Assembly (NCBI GenBank): GCA_028023455.1
Contig: JAQFVV010000018.1
Location: 5,355,800-5,419,799, forward strand
DNA: 64,000 nucleotides
Direction: 5' to 3'
From: Epiperipatus broadwayi
Taxonomy: Eukaryota > Onychophora > Udeonychophora > Euonychophora > Peripatidae
Positions 13,332 through 24,006 of the stretch are shown in pieces. The notes under the pieces were generated by a model. It was given only the letters and a program-made list of their open reading frames with translations, was not told where the DNA came from and ran no database searches. Position numbers and translations under genes: made by a program. Positions within the stretch are counted from its first letter, which is position 1, and every line of letters begins with the position of its first letter.

Positions 13332-14498
13332 CTTTTTGTAAATTATATTTAATTTTCAGTTAGGGTGAAATTATTCTGTAACGAAATACTTTTTTGTAAA
13401 ATACTGATTTGAATATGTTTTCGATAAAGTAAACTATAGTAGTAATATGGTAATAAAATTTTAAGGGGAAAATTAAAGTTTTAATTTATTCTACTTATGT
13501 GTTTGTCTAGAACAGGAGTGACAAGCGGTTGATCACGATCGACCAGTCAATCACGCACAGCGTGACAACAGTTGATCGCAGAAGTTTCTGCCATCAGATT
13601 ACTGTTGTCTGAATTCTGAATCTTTTTATTTTTACATTTATATTTATAAATTCTATAAATGAATTGACCTATGGTTAGGCACTGCTCTTTATGTATGCTT
13701 GCACACTTCTTGCTTTTATTCCTCTTTGTACAGCTTGTCTCAATATTATGGTGAAACAGGGCTAAGTTCGATCCCTGTTTAAAAAAGTAAACTTTCCTAT
13801 ATATGCGTCAATATAGCCCAATTAATGGAATTTATTTCTTTTTAATATTTATATTTATAACTAGATAGGTATTAAAAAAGGTTAAAGTAAACAGAAGAGG
13901 TGGGGATATGTGTGCTCTTTGTTTTATGAAAATGCGTGTATATATTTTTGCTGGATAGAATAATATGAAAGAAAAAAAAGTAAAAAGTATAAATGCAGAT
14001 ATAGAAATATGTTTTATTTTTTCAAGATGGAAGCTCGTGAATTTCATTTTGGAGAAGTTAAATGAAAAAAAGATATCAAAAAGAACTTGATCGATATCTG
14101 ATGAATTTAATTACGGAGATTTAAGTTTTGGAGTCAAAAGAATTTTGATTAAAACAAAAGAAGAACAAAATTAGATTTTGAGGTGCTAAAAGCTTTTGTT
14201 CGAAAAGAATATGGATTTTGAGTGGCAGGGTCATGAAGCCATTCATAAACTGCTCCATAAATCAGGTTCATAAAATGGAAAGCAAAGCTAGAATTGGTAC
14301 ACATCATGACACCAGTTTTTATTTCAAATGTCTCATAATTCCACCCAAAGTAGTAATGCTTCCTCTCATTCCATCATATAGGAGTTATGTAATATGGATA
14401 AACTTTGGATAAACAATTAATTTCAATCATTGTCACAAACTTTTTTTAATTAACTGAATAAAATTGCATTTACCATACGAATAAACGCAATACACAAA
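13332..14498. other. Non-coding stretch with a palindromic GATCGA-rich patch
   Basis: No supported gene. At about 13513-13580 the sequence GTTGATCACGATCGACC and its surroundings form nested GATC-type palindromes resembling the ends of hAT-like DNA transposons. This is only a resemblance; no transposase is visible. Confidence 0.4.
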
Positions 14499-14513
14499 TC
14501 ACTCCTAATTACA
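14499..14513. repeat. Target-site duplication, left copy
   Basis: TCACTCCTAATTACA, repeated exactly at 17946-17960. Together they bracket the whole family 2 array. Confidence 0.9.
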
Positions 14514-14679
14514 AATAGTCAAAATAAAAGTCATAGATCAATTCATAGATCACATGACCCTATCTCTTAAGCTTGTAAGTTATAAACAGTGAGGATTGCC
14601 AATTCCTCTACAAGCTTTATGATAAATGCTTAGCCAGAGCCAGCACTTAAAATATCTCTGTCAGGAACCCCTCCCCAAA

Positions 14680-14720
14680 CCCCTGACCATGGTTTCGTGC
14701 TTTGGCACTCCTCAGAGAGG
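14680..14720 (-). ncRNA. Hammerhead ribozyme, family 2 unit 1
   Basis: Self-cleaving RNA motif, read on the minus strand: stem I strand CCTCT, core CTGAGGA, stem II GTGC-CAAA-GCAC, core GAAA, then CCATGGTC and stem I partner AGGGG. A15.1-CC pairs with GG-U across a two-base loop, and the 8-mer ACCATGGT is self-complementary. Cleavage is predicted after GUC (between 14685 and 14684 on the plus coordinates). Stem I is six pairs (AGGGGT/ACCTCT) with G-U at the third, and continues outward as GGTTC/GAACC beyond an internal loop. All conserved core bases are present. Confidence 0.88.
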
Positions 14721-15114
14721 TGTCAGGGTAGGTTCAGACACTAGATCTAAAAATACCAACCCAAAGCCAAGCACTTAGCTAAAAGTTATCTATTGAGTGG
14801 AAAATCTGAAATTTTCAGACATGTACATGTCTTCAAACCCAGCTATCCAACTCAAATAGCTATATGGGGCTGATAGATCTTCAGCCATGCCATATAGTAG
14901 TAGTCATAGCAACATAAAATTGCATAAGACTTTTTTGCAGAGACTATAAATAGTCAAAATAAAAGTCATAGATCAATTCATAGATCACATGACCCTATCT
15001 CTTAAGCTTGTAAGTTATAAACAGTGAGGATTGCCAATTCCTCTACAAGCTTTATGATAAATGCTTAGCCAGAGCCAGCACTTAAAATATCTCTGTCAGG
15101 AACCCCTCCCCAAA

Positions 15115-15155
15115 CCCCTGACCATGGTTTCGTGCTTTGGCACTCCTCAGAGAGG
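15115..15155 (-). ncRNA. Hammerhead ribozyme, family 2 unit 2
   Basis: Identical to the motif in unit 1, exactly 435 bp away. All core bases, stem II and the GUC cleavage triplet are intact. Confidence 0.88.
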
Positions 15156-15549
15156 TGTCAGGGTAGGTTCAGACACTAGATCTAAAAATACCAACCCAAA
15201 GCCAAGCACTTAGCTAAAAGTTATCTATTGAGTGGAAAATCTGAAATTTTCAGACATGTACATGTCTTCAAACCCAGCTATCCAACACAAATAGCTATAT
15301 GGGGCTGATAGATCTTCAGCCATGCCATATAGTAGTAGTCATAGCAATATAAAATTGCATAAGACTTTTTGGCAGAGACTATAAATAGTCAAAATAAAAG
15401 TCATAGATCAATTCATAGATCACATGACCCTATCTCTTAAGCTTGTAAGTTATAAACAGTGAGGATTGCCAATTCCTCTACAAGCTTTATGATAAATGCT
15501 TAGCCAGAGCCAGCACTTAAAATATCTCTGTCAGGAACCCCTCCCCAAA

Positions 15550-15590
15550 CCCCTGACCATGGTTTCGTGCTTTGGCACTCCTCAGAGAGG
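15550..15590 (-). ncRNA. Hammerhead ribozyme, family 2 unit 3
   Basis: Identical to units 1 and 2, again at a 435-bp spacing. Intact. Confidence 0.88.
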
Positions 15591-15990
15591 TGTCAGGGTA
15601 GGTTCAGACACTAGATCTAAAAATACCAACCCAAAGCCAAGCACTTAGCTAAAAGTTATCTATTGAGTGGAAAATCTGAAATTTTCAGACATGTACATGT
15701 CTTCAAACCCAGCTATCCAACTCAAATAGCTATATGGGGCTGATAGATCTTCAGCCATGCCATATAGTAGTAGTCATAGCAATATAAAATTGCATACGAC
15801 TTTTTGGCAGAGACTATAAATAGTCAAAATAAAAGTCATAGATCAATTCATAGATCACATGACCCTATCTCTTAAGCTTGTAAGTTATAAACAGTGAGGA
15901 TTGCCAATTCCTCTACAAGCTTTATGATAAATGCTTAGCCAGAGCCAGCACTTAAAATATCTCTGTCAGGAACCCCTCCCCAAACCCCTG

Positions 15991-16005
15991 ACCATGGGTA
16001 GGTTC
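15991..16005. other. Site of a 35-bp ribozyme deletion in unit 4
   Basis: The sequence goes straight from ACCATGG to GTAGGTTC. The missing 35 bp hold GAAA, stem II and the CTGAGGA core. The ends share a GGT/GGGT microhomology. This unit cannot make an active ribozyme. Confidence 0.85.
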
Positions 16006-16378
16006 AGACACTAGATCTAAAAATACCAACCCAAAGCTAAGCACTTAGCTAAAAGTTATCTATTGAGTGGAAAATCTGAAATTTTCAGACATGTACATGT
16101 CTTCAAACCCAGCTATCCAACTCAAATAGCTATATGGGGCTGATAGATCTTCAGCCATGCCATATAGTAGTAGTCATAGCAATATAAAATTGCATAAGAC
16201 TTTTTGGCAGAGACTATAAATAGTCAAAATAAAAGTCATAGATCAATTCATAGATCACATGACCCTATCTCTTAAGCTTGTAAGTTATAAACAGTGAGGA
16301 TTGCCAATTCCTCTACAGCTTTATGATAAATGCTTAGCCAGAGCCAGCACTTAAAATATCTCTGTCAGGAACTCCTCC

Positions 16379-16419
16379 CCCCTGACCATGGTTTCGTGCT
16401 TTGGCACTCCTCAGAGAGG
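16379..16419 (-). ncRNA. Hammerhead ribozyme, family 2 unit 5
   Basis: Core, stem II and cleavage triplet intact. The flanking AAAC has been lost next to stem I and one G is missing downstream, which shortens the outer part of extended stem I. Confidence 0.8.
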
Positions 16420-16687
16420 TGTCAGGTAGGTTCAGACACTAGATCTAAAAATACCAAGCCAAAGCTAAGCACTTAGCTAAAAGTTATCTATTGAGTGGAA
16501 ATCTGAAATTTTCAGACATGTGCTCAAACCCAGCTATCCAACTCAAATAGCTATATGGGGCTGATAGATCTTCAGCCATGCCATATAGTAGTAGTCATAG
16601 CAATATAAAATTGCATAAGACTTTTTGGCAGAGACTATAAATAGTCAAAATAAAAGTCATAGATCAATTCATAGATCACATGACCCT

Positions 16688-16691
16688 ATCT
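16688..16691. other. Inversion junction of the array
   Basis: ATCT here belongs both to the direct unit (CCCTATCTCTTAAG) and to the inverted unit (GATCTATGACTTTT): a four-base microhomology at the turn, as left by template switching. The arms form a palindrome of about 1.25 kb each. Confidence 0.8.
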
Positions 16692-16938
16692 ATGACTTTT
16701 ATTTTGACTATTTATAGTCTCTGCCAAAAAGTCTTATGCAATTTTATATTGCTATGACTACTACTATATGGCATGGCTGAAGATCTATCAGCCCCATATA
16801 GCTATTTGAGTTGGATAGCTGGGTTTGAAGACATGTACATGTCTGAAAATTTCAGATTTTCCACTCAATAGATAACTTTTACTAAGTGCTTGGCTTTGGG
16901 TTGGTATTTTTAGATCTAGTGTCTGAACCTACCTGACA

Positions 16939-16979
16939 CCTCTCTGAGGAGTGCCAAAGCATGAAACCATGGTCAGGGG
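16939..16979 (+). ncRNA. Hammerhead ribozyme, first inverted unit
   Basis: Plus-strand copy. One change turns stem II GCAC into GCAT, giving a G-U pair next to the core. Everything else is intact. Confidence 0.83.
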
Positions 16980-17372
16980 TTTGGGGAGGGGTTCCTGACA
17001 GAGATATTTTAAGTGCTGGCTCTGGCTAAGCATTTATCATAAAGCTTGTAGAGGAATTGGCAATCCTCACTGTTTATAACTTACAAGCTTAAGAGATAGG
17101 GTCATGTGATCTATGAATTGATCTATGACTTTTATTTTGACTATTTATAGTCTCTGCCAAAAGTCTTATGCAATTTTATATTGCTATGACTACTACTATA
17201 TGGCATGGCTGAAGATCTATCAGCCCCATATAGCTATTTGAGTTGGATAGCTGGGTTTGAAGACATGTACATGTCTGAAAATTTCAGATTTTCCACTCAA
17301 TAGATAACTTTTAGCTAAGTGCTTGGCTTTGGGTTGGTATTTTTAGATCTAGTGTCTGAACCTACCCTGACA

Positions 17373-17413
17373 CCTCTCTGAGGAGTGCCAAAGCACGAAA
17401 CCATGGTCAGGGG
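17373..17413 (+). ncRNA. Hammerhead ribozyme, second inverted unit
   Basis: Perfect motif on the plus strand: CCTCT (17373-17377), CTGAGGA (17378-17384), GTGC-CAAA-GCAC (17385-17396), GAAA (17397-17400), CCATGGTC (17401-17408), AGGGG (17409-17413). Cleavage is predicted after 17408. The extended stem I pairs GAACC (17358-17362) with GGTTC (17424-17428). Confidence 0.88.
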
Positions 17414-17807
17414 TTTGGGGAGGGGTTCCTGACAGAGATATTTTAAGTGCTGGCTCTGGCTAAGCATTTATCATAAAGCTTGTAGAGGAATTGGCAATCC
17501 TCACTGTTTATAACTTACAAGCTTAAGAGATAGGGTCATGTGATCTATGAATTGATCTATGACTTTTATTTTGACTATTTATAGTCTCTGCCAAAAAGTC
17601 TTATGCAATTTTATATTACTATGACTACTACTATATGGCATGGCTGAAGATCTATCAGCCCCATATAGCTATTTGAGTTGGATAGCTGGGTTTGAAGACA
17701 TGTACATGTCTGAAAATTTCAGATTTTCCACTCAATAGATAACTTTTAGCTAAGTGCTTGGCTTTGGGTTGGTATTTTTAGATCTAGTGTCTGAACCTAC
17801 CCTGACA

Positions 17808-17848
17808 CCTCTCTGAGGAGTGCCAAAGCACGAAACCATGGTCAGGGG
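17808..17848 (+). ncRNA. Hammerhead ribozyme, third inverted unit
   Basis: Identical to 17373-17413, 435 bp further on. Intact. Confidence 0.88.
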
Positions 17849-17945
17849 TTTGGGGAGGGGTTCCTGACAGAGATATTTTAAGTGCTGGCTCTGGCTAAGC
17901 ATTTATCATAAAGCTTGTAGAGGAATTGGCAATCCTCACTGTTTA

Positions 17946-17960
17946 TCACTCCTAATTACA
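17946..17960. repeat. Target-site duplication, right copy
   Basis: Exact copy of 14499-14513. Confidence 0.9.
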
Positions 17961-20900
17961 TTTTTTTTTCAGTTGCCTGGCAACAAAAATTGTTTGTAGT
18001 GCTTTTTGATTCTTTAAAACTATACTGAATTAATTTTAACCTAGAATAATAAAAAAAAACTATACTGAATTACTTATTTTTCTAAAATAGATAAAAATAT
18101 TATTTTAATATAATTATTGCAGTTTTTTAGACCCATTTATTTTTTATAAATTGGAATAATAAAAGCACCTATAACATCAGCTGATATAACTTTATGAATC
18201 TGTATATTTAAAAAAAATTGCAATAAATTATGCAAGAAAAAAATGAACATAAACAATTTTAGCATTGTTTACCTTTCATTAATGTATTTAGGTTTCTTAA
18301 TCTCTTAGTATTTAAATAGCTGCATTGTGAAGCAGCAATTCAAGCTGTATCATGATAAATTAGCATGTTAATATTCTCAGAGTATGCTGATACTTTTATG
18401 AATAAGCAGAATATTATTTATATAATGTCAGGAGATAGATGTGTATCATTTATTAGGCCAGAGATTATCATATCATTTTAGCCTAGATATAAACTTAAAA
18501 TTTTGTTAAAGATTAATAAATCTGATTTTCTTTTAATTAAACACGGTCACATGATATTATTTATTCAGATTCTCACCACACATTCTTACTTAAACTTCAT
18601 TCACAGTTATATATAACTTTATTGTGTTTAAAAACTGAATTATTTTGTATATGTGTTCAGGATGCAGTTGTTAAATATTTATACAAGGTGGATTTATTTA
18701 GACATTCTTATCAATACTAAATTTGATAACAGTGTTTAAACAATGGTCCAAGATAAGTGATTCGATGTAGTAATGTTAATAATCACAATAAGAATATATA
18801 TATTGAATGATTTTTAATGGTAATGATTCCAGAATAATTTCTTGTGATCTTCATCAATGAATGAATGGTTTCCGATTAATCAGTTGTTCTTGTTGAATTA
18901 ACCTGACAAACAATTAATGATGAATGATTTTACTTAATTCAGGGGGTTTTTTTTAATCAGTTCAAACTACACCATTTCAAATATAAGTTAATGATTTGAT
19001 TTTATAGAAATTTTATTTTATTAATAAATATAGAATGTATTATATGCATTCAAAACTTTGATCTCTCAAGCTAAAACACAAGAATTAAATAAATTGTCAC
19101 TGTATTTAAAAAAATAATGAAACATTTACATTTTTATAAATATATCGTAGACTTTTTTAAAAATAAATGGCCTTAATAATATAAATAAGTGAATACATAA
19201 TCATAGAATTTAGATTTTTAAAAGTATGCTACCCATTTCCCATAAGTAGTGAAGGCTGTTTCATATTACAATCATTTTTATTCTGAAACTCAGTGCTTCA
19301 ACACTTATCTGACTTAGATTAACAGGAGACCATTTATTCTCTAGTTATAGTTAAATATCCATTTATTAATCACTATTGGTGATCATCAATCTTGAACCTA
19401 TTTGCGATTTCCAAAATTTTTTGTAATATATCTGGCAATAGGTTCACTAACCAGAATGCCATAAGACTCTTCAGAAAGATATGTATAATATATTCAAAAA
19501 TTTATATAAGTAAAAATTACTTTAAACACAAAATGTCTGAGTACATACATATGTGAACTTATAGTAAAATAAAATTGTTTGTGTTATGAACAAAAAATGA
19601 AACAATTTAATCTCATTCAGAGCTGAGAATTGAATACTCATATATTTGCATTATATAAAAAATTACTATAACTTGTAGTTTATGTATTAATATTTTATTT
19701 TGATATAGTAGTAAGACAAGGCATTATTGTAATTTTCCCTTGATATCTTTATCTTTTGGTGAAATTCTGAGCTTCTTCTTCCAAAAATTATTTTTTTAAG
19801 CCGAGTTTTGTTTGAATATCTTTTTCACAATCAGAATTAGCTGCAAAATCAATTAAAGATATGTAATTTCATACCAAGTCTTAAGAATAAATATCTTATT
19901 TGAAGTTAAAAGACTATGATGTGAACAAATCAAAATCAAGATGATCATTAAATACCAGTTGATTGTTAGAGGAAATTGAATTTCTGACAAAGCTAGAATT
20001 AGTATTACACAATTTACTATTTTCATTACTATTTTTCAATTCCTTTTGTTCACACTAATTGCCAATTTCTATTACTCAGAAAAGCAAATCACTTGTAGAT
20101 CTGATCAAAATTAAAATATTTAGAGCTTTTCTATAGATTATTTACATTTATCATTATTGATATGATTATAAATGAGAATTTGATCTTTTTTATTTTATTT
20201 AATATAGTGAAATGTACCAATATTTTTTTATGGTAGTTGTTTTGTTTATTTACTTTTCATTATCTTAATGGTAAACCTTTCATGAATTCTGTGAGGTTTT
20301 ATAATATATATCAATAATTAGATGTTGCATGTCAATAACTGTATTTCTTGGTTGAAGAGACTTTCTAAACTTATAGGATAACATCTTTTAGTACATAATA
20401 TATATATTTATGAATATTAAATTAAAAACTCTTTATTTCTTTTTTTTTAAATTTTTTTATTACTATAAATCATAAAACGTTTTACAAAAGTTTCTAACCT
20501 ACATATCATGTATGTTTGAAAATATAAAAATAATAATATTTAAATATGATGAAACAATATGAAATTTATAAAATGTTATATTCAAATTCACGCAACAAAT
20601 GATATATTATTGTCATTTTATGCTCTTTTTATACTTTTTATTTTGCACTAATTATTTACATTCCATTTTATATTTGTTTTTGTTTTTTTTTTGTTTTAAA
20701 TCAGCATATTTTATATACATAGAATATAGGTTTGTAAATAGTTAAAAAATACAACACAAAATAAAACAAAAATTAAACATTTTCTCATGGTACAATAAAT
20801 ATTTTCCTTAAAACTTAATTTAAAAATAAATTTTGTGTTCTTGATTTATATAGTTAACATTTTTTTTAAATAAAGAAATGTAAACATAATTTTTGAATTG

Positions 20901-20968
20901 TTCATTTATTTTTAATGTAAAAATAAATCTCATGTTCTTCATTTAGACTTCACCTCAAAATAGTATAT
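17961..20968. other. Non-coding AT-rich stretch
   Basis: No gene, RNA gene or transposon recognised. Poly-A/T runs and short TA repeats only. Confidence 0.6.
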
Positions 20969-21139
20969 GTTTTTATTATAAACATCATATGATCACCATT
21001 TCTTATGCTTGATCATAACTGTTATTAAAACAGGCCAAACTCTCCATAGAGTAGTGCCACTCAGTGCAAGCCAGAGTAATTAATGGATGCCAGAAGGCTT
21101 GTGCATAAAATCCCTATCTAGTGCCTACTCATCCAATAT

Positions 21140-21179
21140 CCTCAGACTAGTTTCTAGCTTTTGGCTTTCGTCAGTGTGG
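21140..21179 (-). ncRNA. Hammerhead ribozyme, family 1, weakened stem I
   Basis: Core CTGACGA (position 7 is free), stem II AGC/GCT, GAAA and ACTAGT+C are all intact. Stem I has a mismatch in the middle (CCACA opposite TGAGG). Confidence 0.7.
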
Positions 21180-21706
21180 AGCCTTGGATCTGAGAGCACT
21201 GCACCTAGATCTTAGGATCTAATGCAAATCTCCAGCAACCACCTTTTATCTCTACTTAACTACAAAACTATGAGAATAAAATTGAAACACAATAATATTT
21301 TCAATCCAAGCTCATTAGCTTATATAGGCATATAAGTCTGAACTCAGTTCAGTACCCATATATTTTAATGTATTTGGTTCTTTAAAAACCATTGCCACCA
21401 CTATCCTATTAGGCAGGATTGGTATTAAGAAATGGTGATCATGTGATGTTCAGTGGTTTAATGCCAATCCTGCCTAATAGGATAATGATGGCTATGGTTA
21501 TTAAAGAACCAAAGATACTAAAATGTATGGGTACTGAACTGAGTTCAGAATTATATGACTATGTGAACTAATGAGCTTGGATTGAAAAGATTATTGTATT
21601 TTCAATTTTAACCTCATAGTTTTGTAGTTAGAACATATAAAAGGTGGCTGCTGAAGGGTTGCATTAGATCCTAAGATCTAGGTGCAGTGCTCTCAGATCC
21701 AAGGCT

Positions 21707-21746
21707 CCTCACTGACGAAAGCCATAAGCTAGAAACTAATCTGGGG
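21707..21746 (+). ncRNA. Hammerhead ribozyme, family 1, weakened stem III
   Basis: Core CTGACGA, stem II AGC/GCT, GAAA and stem I CCTCA/TGGGG are kept. The palindrome reads ACTAAT, so the C-G pair of stem III is lost and the triplet becomes AUC. Confidence 0.7.
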
Positions 21747-21867
21747 ATAGTGGATGAGTAGGCATTAGATAGTGATTTTATATACAAGCCTTCTGGCATC
21801 CATTGATTACTCTGGCTTGCACTAAGTGGCACTACTGTATGGAGAGTTTTGCCTGTTTTTATTCTAA

Positions 21868-23412
21868 GAAAGTTGTCGATTTGTACAGTTGTATAATATT
21901 GTTTAAAATAATTTTTGTTAAAAAATTTCTATGGTAATGTAATTGCTATTGATGAAACTGCATTGGTATTTTATTGCAAAAAGATCTACTTAAATATGTC
22001 AAATGCAAATGATTTTGTGTCAAATGCAGACCGTCTATGAGGGTGAAATAAAGAACATTCTAAAGGGGAGTTTAGAGTGATTTTGCATTGTCCACATCAT
22101 GTTTATGAAAAGTACTGACTTATAAGAAGCGATAGGGTCTTTTTTTATTTTTGTGAAGTAAAAAGAAAAATATTGATGGCAGTAATGAAAAGAAATAATT
22201 TTCATTTTAACCTTCTTTTAATTTGTTATTGTTTCAAAGCAAGCCAGATCATTTTTATTTGGATTGTTTTGTTGTAATTTGTATTGAATTACCAAACAAA
22301 GAAAACTATTTTCTTAAGTGAAAAATAAAAAATTTGTGGTTGACAATTATTTTAGCCTTTAGTGTTATTGTTTTCATAAAAGTTGACAACTTTTACAATT
22401 GGCCATGTTTTTTTCTTCTCACTTTTTCAAAACCACATAAGAAATTTAAAAGATAATCAAGAACAAAAATTGCAAACAAATTATCAATCACAAATACTAA
22501 GAGGTTTGAAATTACACATTTAATTTATAAATCAATATTAAATACTATTACAAGAAATCAAAATAAACATTGAAAATGTACAATTAATCATCTTTTTTTC
22601 TCTTTTGCTCTCTTCCGCCTTCCCCTTTATTTATTTTTTTGAAACCAAATAAATTGAAAAGATAAATAATACTAAAAAATCAAAACAAATTTGTCAATGA
22701 AAAGTAATGAGGTTTTAGATTACATGTTGAATTTGTAAATTATATAGTATTATGATAAATCACTTTTCCAAATCAAAAGCATCTTAAATTTATTAATTAA
22801 TTATCCTACCATTATTTCATGATATTGGAGCAGTGGTTAAAGATTAAATTAAACATAAAATAAAGTGTAGAAATCTGACTATATCAGTACCTAAAAATAA
22901 AAGTATGTGTATTATTTTTATGATATACATTTTAATGTGATATTTTGTAGATCTAATTTTGTTTTTATTCTTAGAGCACTCATGTTTTAATATTATTTTA
23001 ACATTTTTAAATATTTAATATGTAATTCTCGATGGAAACTGTAAAATATAGTTGAAATATAATGTAGAAAATTTTGTAAGAAGTTCCATGATTTATGATA
23101 GTAAAACAACTTTTTAAAGGAATGGAAGAAAAAAATTTGGTACAATATTTATTAGTGAATTAATCATTTTGAAAAAAAATAGTGTAAATGGGCAATATTT
23201 GTAAGTAGAGATTGTATAATTTTAATAGTATTACTTACCTTTACTATTTCATACTTTTATAAGTGATCAACTATTTCATCTTGCACTTTTGAATGATAAT
23301 TTATTGCTTCTAGATGCACAAAATTTTTAAATATATATATAGTTCTTTGAAAAGTAGAACATCAAAATGTCAGATTAAGCTAGGAATTGATTTAGGAACC
23401 TTTATATCTTAA
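21868..23412. other. Non-coding AT-rich stretch
   Basis: No supported gene or repeat family recognised. Confidence 0.6.
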
Positions 23413-23545
23413 ATCTACTATTGTACAATTCAAAACAAAGCAAAACTCTCCATATAGTAGTGCCATCTTGTGTTAACAAGTGCAATCAATGGATGCCAGA
23501 AGGCTTGTGCATAAAATCCCTATCTAGTGCCTACTCATCCAATAT

Positions 23546-23585
23546 CCCCAGACTAGTTTCTGGCTTGTGGCATTCATCAGTGAGG
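23546..23585 (-). ncRNA. Hammerhead ribozyme, family 1, weakened stem II
   Basis: Core CTGATGA, GAAA, ACTAGT+C and stem I CCTCA/TGGGG are intact. Stem II has one substitution (TGC opposite GCC) and keeps only two good pairs. Confidence 0.72.
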
Positions 23586-24006
23586 AGCCTTGGATCTGAG
23601 AGCACTGCAAGATCTTAGGATCTAATGCAACCCTCCAGCAGCCACCTTTTAATTCTATTTAACTACAAAACTATGAGAATGAAATTGAAAATACAATTAA
23701 TATTTTCAATCCAAGCTCAATAACTTATATAGTCATATGGGTCTGAACTCAATTCAGCACCCATACATTTTGGTGTCTTTGGCTCTTTAACAACCATAGC
23801 CACCACTATCCTATTAGTCAGGATTGGTGTTAAACCACTAAACATCACATGATCACTATCTCATACTATCACATAATTGTTATTAACAATTCAAAACAAA
23901 GCAAAACTCTCCATATAGTAGTGCTATCTTGTGCTAACAAGAGCAATCAATGGATGCCAGAAGGCTTGTGCATAAAATCCCTATCTAGTGCCTACTCATC
24001 CAATAT

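Larger units (their letters stand above)
14514..16690 (-). repeat. Direct tandem units of family 2
   Basis: Unit lengths are 435, 435, 435, 400 and 421 bp. The fourth is shortened by exactly the ribozyme core and the fifth by small deletions. The strand given is the ribozyme (sense) strand. Confidence 0.92.
14514..17945. mobile_element. Family 2 retrozyme-like array, 435-bp unit, direct then inverted
   Basis: Five direct units start at about 14514, 14949, 15384, 15819 and 16219, followed by 51 bp of a sixth. At 16688-16691 the array turns into inverted copies of the same unit (about 2.9 units) and ends at 17945. Units are nearly identical. Each complete unit encodes a hammerhead ribozyme: minus strand in the direct part, plus strand in the inverted part. 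No protein is encoded. A 15-bp target-site duplication flanks the compound array, which points to insertion as one reverse-transcribed product. A ~435-nt, ribozyme-bearing, tandem non-coding unit is what is known of metazoan retrozymes; mobilisation by a Penelope-like RT is inference. Confidence 0.88.
16691..17945 (+). repeat. Inverted tandem units of family 2
   Basis: About 2.9 units in the opposite orientation to 14514-16690, at 434-435-bp spacing. The array ends inside a unit (…CCTCACTGTTTA), directly against the right target-site duplication. Confidence 0.92.
20969..21867. mobile_element. Family 1 retrozyme-like head-to-head insertion
   Basis: One family 1 unit (20982 to about 21430) runs into an inverted copy (about 21430-21854). 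The flanks are GTTTTTATTATAA at 20969-20981 and GTTTTTATTCTAA at 21855-21867, a 13-bp target-site duplication with one mismatch. Each half holds a partly decayed hammerhead motif, so this is an older insertion. Confidence 0.82.

Noticed and set aside
12780-13345. Target-site duplication of the 12.8-kb family 1 copy (ATCTTT on both sides)
   Set aside because: Only six AT-rich bases, and not directly adjacent to the element ends.
13505-13610. hAT transposon call
   Set aside because: Only GATCGA-type palindromes resemble hAT ends; no terminal repeats, duplication or transposase were found.
14514-17945. CRISPR-like array
   Set aside because: The repeats are 435-bp contiguous units without spacers, in an animal genome, and invert halfway.
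23421-23618. A 60-75-codon frame that recurs in family 1 copies (23421-23618, 23849-24082, 45119-45325, 45688-45912)
   Set aside because: It is antisense to the hammerhead, includes the ribozyme itself, differs at both ends between copies and is closed or altered in the older copies. Retention is explained by recent copying.
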